A stretch of 64,000 nt of DNA from Mycolicibacterium sp. MU0053 (GTDB lineage Bacteria; Actinomycetota; Actinomycetes; Mycobacteriales; Mycobacteriaceae), in assembly GCF_963378095.1 (NCBI RefSeq), contig NZ_OY726397.1, forward strand, positions 1,674,001 to 1,738,000, given 5' to 3'. The position numbers and the translations under genes are program-made. The notes below the pieces were generated by a model that was not told the DNA's origin, did not search any database, and saw only the letters and a list, made by a program, of their open reading frames with translations. Position 1 is the stretch's first letter, and each line of letters opens with the position of its first letter. Positions 59,567 to 64,000 of this stretch are shown here, one piece after another.

Positions 59567-62545
59567 GTGGACCACGATGCCCAAATCCATGACGACACCG
59601 ACCACGACCCCGCGGCCAGCGCCGCGGCGGCGGAGCCTCCAGAGCTGCCCGAGAAGTTGAGGGTCCACTCGCTGGCCCGGGTGCTCGGCACCACCAGCCG
59701 CCGCGTCCTCGACGCGCTGATCGAATTCGACGGTCGCTCCCGCAGCGCGCATTCCAGCGTGGACCGGGCCGACGCGGTCCGGGTGCGCGATCTGCTCGCC
59801 GCCGCCGACACCGCGGAGCCGGCCGCAGCATCAGCCCCCGCCGCCGCCGTGACCCCGGAGCCCAGCGCGGCCGTCGAGCCCGAGATCGTCGCACCCGAAT
59901 TCGCCGAGCCCGAGGCCGCGGCGATCGCGGATCCGACGCCGCCGACCGAGGAACCCGAGTCGCGACTGCTGCTCGAGACCCCCGAACCCGCCGCCGACGC
60001 CACGCAGGTCGTCGCCGACTATCTGCCGCTTTTCGTGGCGCCGCAGCCCGTGCCGTCGCGCCGCGTGGAGCGCAGCGAACCCGCCGGTGTGGATGACGCC
60101 GACACGGACCACGACGACCACGACGACCACGACGAGCAGTCCGACGACTCCGGTGACGACTCGAGCGACCAGGATGACGCCGACGATCAGTCCGAACGTC
60201 CCACCAATCGGCGTCGCCGCCGGGGCCGGCGTGGCCGTGGCCGCGGTCGCGGTGGTGAGAGCGCCGGGGACAGCGACGACGATGACGAGCACGACGGCGA
60301 CAAGTCCGACGACGACTCCGAGGACGATTCCAGCGCCGAGGACGACGGCTCGGACGACGACAACTCCGACGACGACAGCTCCGATGACGACAACGGCCCC
60401 AGCGACGGCGCCACCCGCCGGCGCCGCCGTCGTCGCCGCCGGAAGTCGGGATCCAGCGACGACAGCGACAACGGCTCGCCCGACGATCCGCCCAACACCG
60501 TGGTGCACGAGCGTGCGCCCCGCGACCGCAACAAGAGCGACTCCGACGAGATCCAGGGCATCAGCGGGTCCACGCGGCTGGAGGCCAAGCGGCAACGCCG
60601 TCGTGACGGCCGGGACGCCGGCCGCCGCCGCCCGCCGATCCTGTCCGAGGCCGAGTTCCTGGCCCGGCGCGAGTCGGTCGAACGCGTCATGGTGGTCCGC
60701 GACAAGGTCCGCACCGAGGCCCCGCAGCCGGGGAGTCGCTACACCCAGATCGCGGTCCTCGAAGACGGCGTCCTCGTCGAGCACTTCGTCACCTCGGCCG
60801 GCTCCGCATCGCTGGTCGGCAACATCTATCTCGGCATCGTGCAGAACGTGCTGCCCTCGATGGAGGCGGCGTTCGTCGACATCGGCCGCGGCCGCAACGG
60901 CGTGCTGTACGCCGGCGAGGTCAACTGGGAGGCCGCCGGCCTCGGCGGTGCCAACCGCAAGATCGAACAGGCCCTCAAGCCCGGCGACTATGTGGTGGTC
61001 CAGGTCAGCAAGGACCCCGTCGGCCACAAGGGTGCCCGGCTGACCACCCAGGTGTCGCTGGCCGGTCGGTACCTGGTCTACGTGCCCGGGGCATCGTCGA
61101 CCGGCATCAGCCGCAAGCTGCCCGACACCGAGCGGCAGCGACTCAAGGAGATTCTGCGCGAGATCGTCCCGCCGGAGGCCGGTGTGATCATCCGCACCGC
61201 CTCCGAGGGTGTCAACGAAGAGGGCATCCGCGACGACGTGACTCGGCTGCAGGAACGCTGGACGCAGATCGAGGCGACCGCGATCGAGACCAAGAAGAAG
61301 GCGGCCGGCGCGGCCGTCCCGCTCTACGAAGAGCCCGATGTCCTGCTGAAGGTCATCCGCGACCTGTTCAACGAGGACTTCTCCAATTTGGTCGTCGCCG
61401 GCGACAGCGCCTGGAACACGATCAACGACTATGTGAATTCGGTTGCCCCGGAGCTACTTCCGAAGCTGACCAAGTATGAGGGTGCCGAGGACGGCCCCGA
61501 CGTGTTCGCCGTGCACCGGATCGACGAGCAACTCGTCAAGGCGATGGACCGCAAGGTGTGGCTGCCCTCGGGCGGCACGCTGGTCATCGACCGCACCGAG
61601 GCCATGACCGTCGTCGACGTCAACACCGGCAAGTTCACCGGCGCGGGCGGCAACCTCGAACAGACCGTGACCAAGAACAACCTCGAGGCCGCCGAGGAGA
61701 TCGTGCGGCAACTGCGGTTGCGCGATATCGGCGGCATGATCGTCATCGACTTCATCGACATGGTGCTGGAGGCCAACCGGGATCTGGTGTTGCGCCGGCT
61801 GACCGAGGCGCTGGCCCGGGACCGCACGCGCCACCAGGTCTCCGAGGTCACCTCGCTGGGCCTGGTGCAGCTGACCCGCAAGAAGCTCGGCACCGGTCTG
61901 ATCGAGGCATTCTCGACGACGTGTACGCACTGCACCGGCACCGGCCTCGTGATGCACGCCGACCCGGTCGATTCCGCACCGGCGGCCGGCTCGCGCCGGT
62001 CCGATTCCGGCGGCGGCACTGGCGGCGGCAGCAGCCGACGCGGTCGCCGCGGTAAGAAGGGGCGCACCGAAGAGGTCGTGCCGGTGGTTGCCAAGGTGCC
62101 CGCGCACACGGCCGGCGAGCACCCGATGTTCAAGGCGATGGCCGAAAAGGACGAGGACGAGGACGACACCAAGGACCAGACCTCGGCCCTCGACGAGACC
62201 GACGAACTCGACGAGGACGAGCCGGCGACCGACGGTGTCGACGTCGCGGCGGTGACCGAAGACGCCACCGGCGAGGACCTCGAGGACGACGAGGATGTGG
62301 AAGACGTCGAGGACGAGATCGACCTCGACGACGATGAATCCGATGACGACGAGTTCGACGACATCGAACTCGACGATGACGATGATGATGATGATGACGA
62401 CGACTCCGACGAGGACGACTCCGAGGACGACGACTCCGAGGACGACGACTCCGACGAGGACGAGGACGACGACGAGGTGGCGGCCCGGGTCGGCCGGCCA
62501 CGTCGACGGCGCGCGGCGGCCCGGCCTGCAGGTCCGCCGAGCTGA
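59567..62545 (+). CDS. rne: Ribonuclease E/G
   Basis: A protein of 992 residues, the main mRNA-decay and rRNA-processing endonuclease. The N-terminus (about 25-60) has an HTH-like block, [21 protein letters not shown] long disordered region follows, alternating very acidic runs with basic [18 protein letters not shown] patches. The S1 RNA-binding domain begins near 390 ([20 protein letters not shown]). The catalytic Mg-binding Asp residues are in [16 protein letters not shown] (about 677-692) and VIDFIDMVL (about 726). The Zn-link is CTHCTGTG near 787. The C-terminal 140 residues are mostly Asp/Glu. GTG start with AGAGGAG upstream. Confidence 0.95.
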   Translation: MDHDAQIHDDTDHDPAASAAAAEPPELPEKLRVHSLARVLGTTSRRVLDALIEFDGRSRSAHSSVDRADAVRVRDLLAAADTAEPAAASAPAAAVTPEPSAAVEPEIVAPEFAEPEAAAIADPTPPTEEPESRLLLETPEPAADATQVVADYLPLFVAPQPVPSRRVERSEPAGVDDADTDHDDHDDHDEQSDDSGDDSSDQDDADDQSERPTNRRRRRGRRGRGRGRGGESAGDSDDDDEHDGDKSDDDSEDDSSAEDDGSDDDNSDDDSSDDDNGPSDGATRRRRRRRRRKSGSSDDSDNGSPDDPPNTVVHERAPRDRNKSDSDEIQGISGSTRLEAKRQRRRDGRDAGRRRPPILSEAEFLARRESVERVMVVRDKVRTEAPQPGSRYTQIAVLEDGVLVEHFVTSAGSASLVGNIYLGIVQNVLPSMEAAFVDIGRGRNGVLYAGEVNWEAAGLGGANRKIEQALKPGDYVVVQVSKDPVGHKGARLTTQVSLAGRYLVYVPGASSTGISRKLPDTERQRLKEILREIVPPEAGVIIRTASEGVNEEGIRDDVTRLQERWTQIEATAIETKKKAAGAAVPLYEEPDVLLKVIRDLFNEDFSNLVVAGDSAWNTINDYVNSVAPELLPKLTKYEGAEDGPDVFAVHRIDEQLVKAMDRKVWLPSGGTLVIDRTEAMTVVDVNTGKFTGAGGNLEQTVTKNNLEAAEEIVRQLRLRDIGGMIVIDFIDMVLEANRDLVLRRLTEALARDRTRHQVSEVTSLGLVQLTRKKLGTGLIEAFSTTCTHCTGTGLVMHADPVDSAPAAGSRRSDSGGGTGGGSSRRGRRGKKGRTEEVVPVVAKVPAHTAGEHPMFKAMAEKDEDEDDTKDQTSALDETDELDEDEPATDGVDVAAVTEDATGEDLEDDEDVEDVEDEIDLDDDESDDDEFDDIELDDDDDDDDDDDSDEDDSEDDDSEDDDSDEDEDDDEVAARVGRPRRRRAAARPAGPPS

Positions 62546-62565
62546 GCGACCCGTCGGGACGCGGT

Positions 62566-62595
62566 TTGACCCTCTACCCGCTGGTCACGTAACCT
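62566..62595 (+). promoter_or_regulatory. Candidate promoter of rplU-rpmA
   Basis: TTGACC (62566-62571) and TAACCT (62590-62595) are 18 bp apart. They would give a GC-rich leader of about 140 bases before rplU. Confidence 0.5.
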
Positions 62596-62741
62596 TGAGC
62601 AGTTGTCTGCGCGCCCCTGGGCCCGCAGCGGCGGTTGGCAGCGGTGAAAGCCGCGGCTCCGCACCCCAAGACCCGCGCTCGCAGCCCCCGGGTGGCGCGC
62701 GCCCGCTAGACCCAGACGAACGCAAAGGAACAGGGCAAACG

Positions 62742-63053
62742 ATGGCGACATATGCAATCGTCAAGACCGGTGGCAAGCAGTACAAGGTTGCCGCCGGTGA
62801 CGTGCTCAAGATCGAGAAGCTCGACGTCGAGCCCGGCGCCGAGGTTCAGCTGCCTGTTGCGTTGGTCGTCGATGGCGCGAACGTCACCAGCGACGCCAAG
62901 GATCTGGCAAACGTCGCCGTCACCGGCGAGGTGCTCGAGCACATCAAGGGCCCCAAGATCCGCATTCACAAGTTCAAGAACAAGACCGGCTACCACAAGC
63001 GGCAGGGCCACCGTCAGCCGTTGACGGTGCTCAAGGTCACTGGCATCAAGTAA
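62742..63053 (+). CDS. rplU: 50S ribosomal protein L21
   Basis: A protein of 103 residues. It begins [20 protein letters not shown] and carries the family signature [21 protein letters not shown] near the C-terminus. It binds 23S rRNA in the large subunit. The ATG at 62742 is preceded by AAAGGAACAGGG. It forms an operon with rpmA, 16 bp downstream. Confidence 0.97.
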   Translation: MATYAIVKTGGKQYKVAAGDVLKIEKLDVEPGAEVQLPVALVVDGANVTSDAKDLANVAVTGEVLEHIKGPKIRIHKFKNKTGYHKRQGHRQPLTVLKVTGIK

Positions 63054-63069
63054 CGACGGAGCGAACGAC

Positions 63070-63330
63070 ATGGCACACAAGAAGGGCGCTTCCAGCTCAC
63101 GTAACGGTCGCGACTCCAACGCCCAGCGGCTCGGGGTCAAGCGATTCGGCGGGCAGGCCGTCAAGGCCGGCGAGATCCTGGTCCGCCAGCGCGGCACTCA
63201 CTTCCACCCCGGCGTCAACGTCGGTCGCGGTGGCGACGACACTCTGTTCGCCCTCTCGGCCGGTGCGGTCGAGTTCGGCGTCAAGCGCGGTCGCAAGACC
63301 GTGAACATCGTGGCGCCAGCGGAGGCCTGA
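63070..63330 (+). CDS. rpmA: 50S ribosomal protein L27
   Basis: A protein of 86 residues starting [20 protein letters not shown], the unprocessed form whose N-terminus reaches the peptidyl-transferase centre, with [20 protein letters not shown] and [15 protein letters not shown] following. It lacks the N-terminal cleavage motif of Firmicutes. The order rplU-rpmA-obg is conserved. Confidence 0.97.
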   Translation: MAHKKGASSSRNGRDSNAQRLGVKRFGGQAVKAGEILVRQRGTHFHPGVNVGRGGDDTLFALSAGAVEFGVKRGRKTVNIVAPAEA

Positions 63331-63352
63331 CCACCCGAGGACTTCCCCGCGA

Positions 63353-63396
63353 TGTGAAGCTGCTGCGAGTTCTCGTGTCCTCGCACTAGCTTCACA
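63353..63396. promoter_or_regulatory. Long imperfect hairpin between rpmA and obg
   Basis: TGTGAAGCTGCTGCGAG (63353-63369) pairs with CTCGCACTAGCTTCACA (63380-63396) at 15 of 17 positions around a 10-base loop. No T run follows. It could weaken read-through into obg or serve as an mRNA processing site. Confidence 0.55.
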
Positions 63397-63416
63397 ATCG
63401 ACGGAAAGGATGTCCG

Positions 63417-64000
63417 ATGCCTCGGTTTGTCGACCGCGTCGTGATTCACGCGCGTGCCGGTTCAGGCGGTAATGGCTGCGCCTCGGTGCACCGGGAGAAG
63501 TTCAAACCCCTCGGCGGCCCCGACGGCGGCAACGGCGGGCGGGGCGGCAGCATTGTGCTCGTCGTCGACCCGCAGGTGCACACCCTGCTCGACTTTCACT
63601 TCCACCCGCATGTGGTGGCGCCCTCGGGTAAACAGGGCGCCGGCAGTAACCGGGACGGCGCCGCCGGCGCCGATCTGGAGGTGCGGGTGCCCGACGGCAC
63701 CGTGGTCCTCGACGAGAACGGCAGAATGTTGGCCGACCTGGTCGGTGCCGGCACCCGCTTCGAGGCGGCCGCGGGCGGCCGCGGCGGGCTGGGCAATGCG
63801 GCGTTGGCCTCGCGGGCCCGTAAGGCGCCCGGCTTCGCGCTGCTCGGCGAACAGGGCGACGCGCGCGATCTGACCCTGGAACTGAAGACGGTGGCCGACG
63901 TCGGCCTCGTCGGGTTCCCGTCGGCCGGAAAGTCCTCGCTGGTCTCCACGATCTCGGCGGCCAAGCCCAAGGTGGCCGACTACCCGTTCACCACGCTGGT
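63417..64000 (+). CDS. obgE: GTPase Obg (N-terminal part)
   Basis: The first 194 codons are visible; the gene leaves the window. Obg is an essential ribosome-linked GTPase of about 480 residues in mycobacteria. The Obg-fold is complete ([58 protein letters not shown]), and the G domain begins with the P-loop [11 protein letters not shown] at about residues 163-173, then switch I YPFTTL. The ATG at 63417 has GGAAAGGA about eight bases upstream. Confidence 0.97.
   Translation, partial: MPRFVDRVVIHARAGSGGNGCASVHREKFKPLGGPDGGNGGRGGSIVLVVDPQVHTLLDFHFHPHVVAPSGKQGAGSNRDGAAGADLEVRVPDGTVVLDENGRMLADLVGAGTRFEAAAGGRGGLGNAALASRARKAPGFALLGEQGDARDLTLELKTVADVGLVGFPSAGKSSLVSTISAAKPKVADYPFTTL

Overview
The window is about 64 kb of high-GC chromosome from a Mycobacterium/Mycolicibacterium-type actinobacterium, probably an environmental, fast-growing-type species. 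The evidence is the gene content and order: gdh, glbO, HNH nuclease, ctaJ, pepN, Rv2466c-type nitroreductase, rpiB, nei, lipP, tRNA pair, tig, clpP1, clpP2, clpX, korA, korB, mobA, rpf, Rv2449c-type reductase, valS, folC, ndk, rne, rplU, rpmA, obg. This runs parallel to the M. tuberculosis block Rv2476c-Rv2440c as I remember it. GTG/TTG starts, 4-base ATGA overlaps, MmpS/MmpL and hemophore-type secreted proteins fit the same group. Names come from reading the sequence and from remembered homologues; no database search was run.

Layout. 1-19 kb: the C-terminal part of NAD-glutamate dehydrogenase, a hot-dog thioesterase, truncated haemoglobin, a membrane protein with a PknH-like outer domain, an HNH nuclease, CtaJ of the aa3 oxidase, aminopeptidase N, a mycothiol-linked nitroreductase, an MpaB-type oxygenase, RpiB, Nei, an aldo/keto reductase facing an AraC regulator, LipP and a methyltransferase. 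19-23.6 kb: divergent tRNA-Gly and tRNA-Pro, then tig and the Clp protease genes, with a ClgR-like box before clpP1. 23.6-44.6 kb: an accessory stretch between clpX and korA. It holds an FdhD/YdeP-type molybdoenzyme pair, small secreted proteins, an MmpS/MmpL exporter with a CRP-like palindrome upstream, and a myo-inositol island. The island has iolC, a Cgl0159-like barrel protein, iolB, iolD, a GntR regulator, a three-gene sugar ABC transporter, an inositol dehydrogenase, iolE and a LacI regulator. 45-64 kb: korAB, mobA, an unusually short Rpf, a flavoprotein/reductase divergent pair, then the valS-folC-DUF4233-M15-ndk run, rne, rplU-rpmA and the start of obg.

How it works together. The inositol island encodes uptake, oxidation (IolG), dehydration (IolE), ring opening (IolD), isomerisation (IolB), phosphorylation (IolC) and probably aldol cleavage. 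No methylmalonate-semialdehyde dehydrogenase (iolA) lies in the window. A 22-bp motif occurs both in the iolC/GntR gap and before the ABC transporter, differing at one base, and is probably the GntR operator. FdhD and the nearby mobA both serve molybdenum cofactor enzymes. Several genes have a TANNNT hexamer 6-8 bases before an RTG start, the arrangement expected of leaderless mycobacterial transcripts. The best candidates for follow-up are the repeated iol operator, the interlocked divergent leaderless promoters at 51.29-51.32 kb, an orphan perfect palindrome at 44.66 kb, and the Cgl0159-like protein as a possible replacement for the usual iol aldolase.
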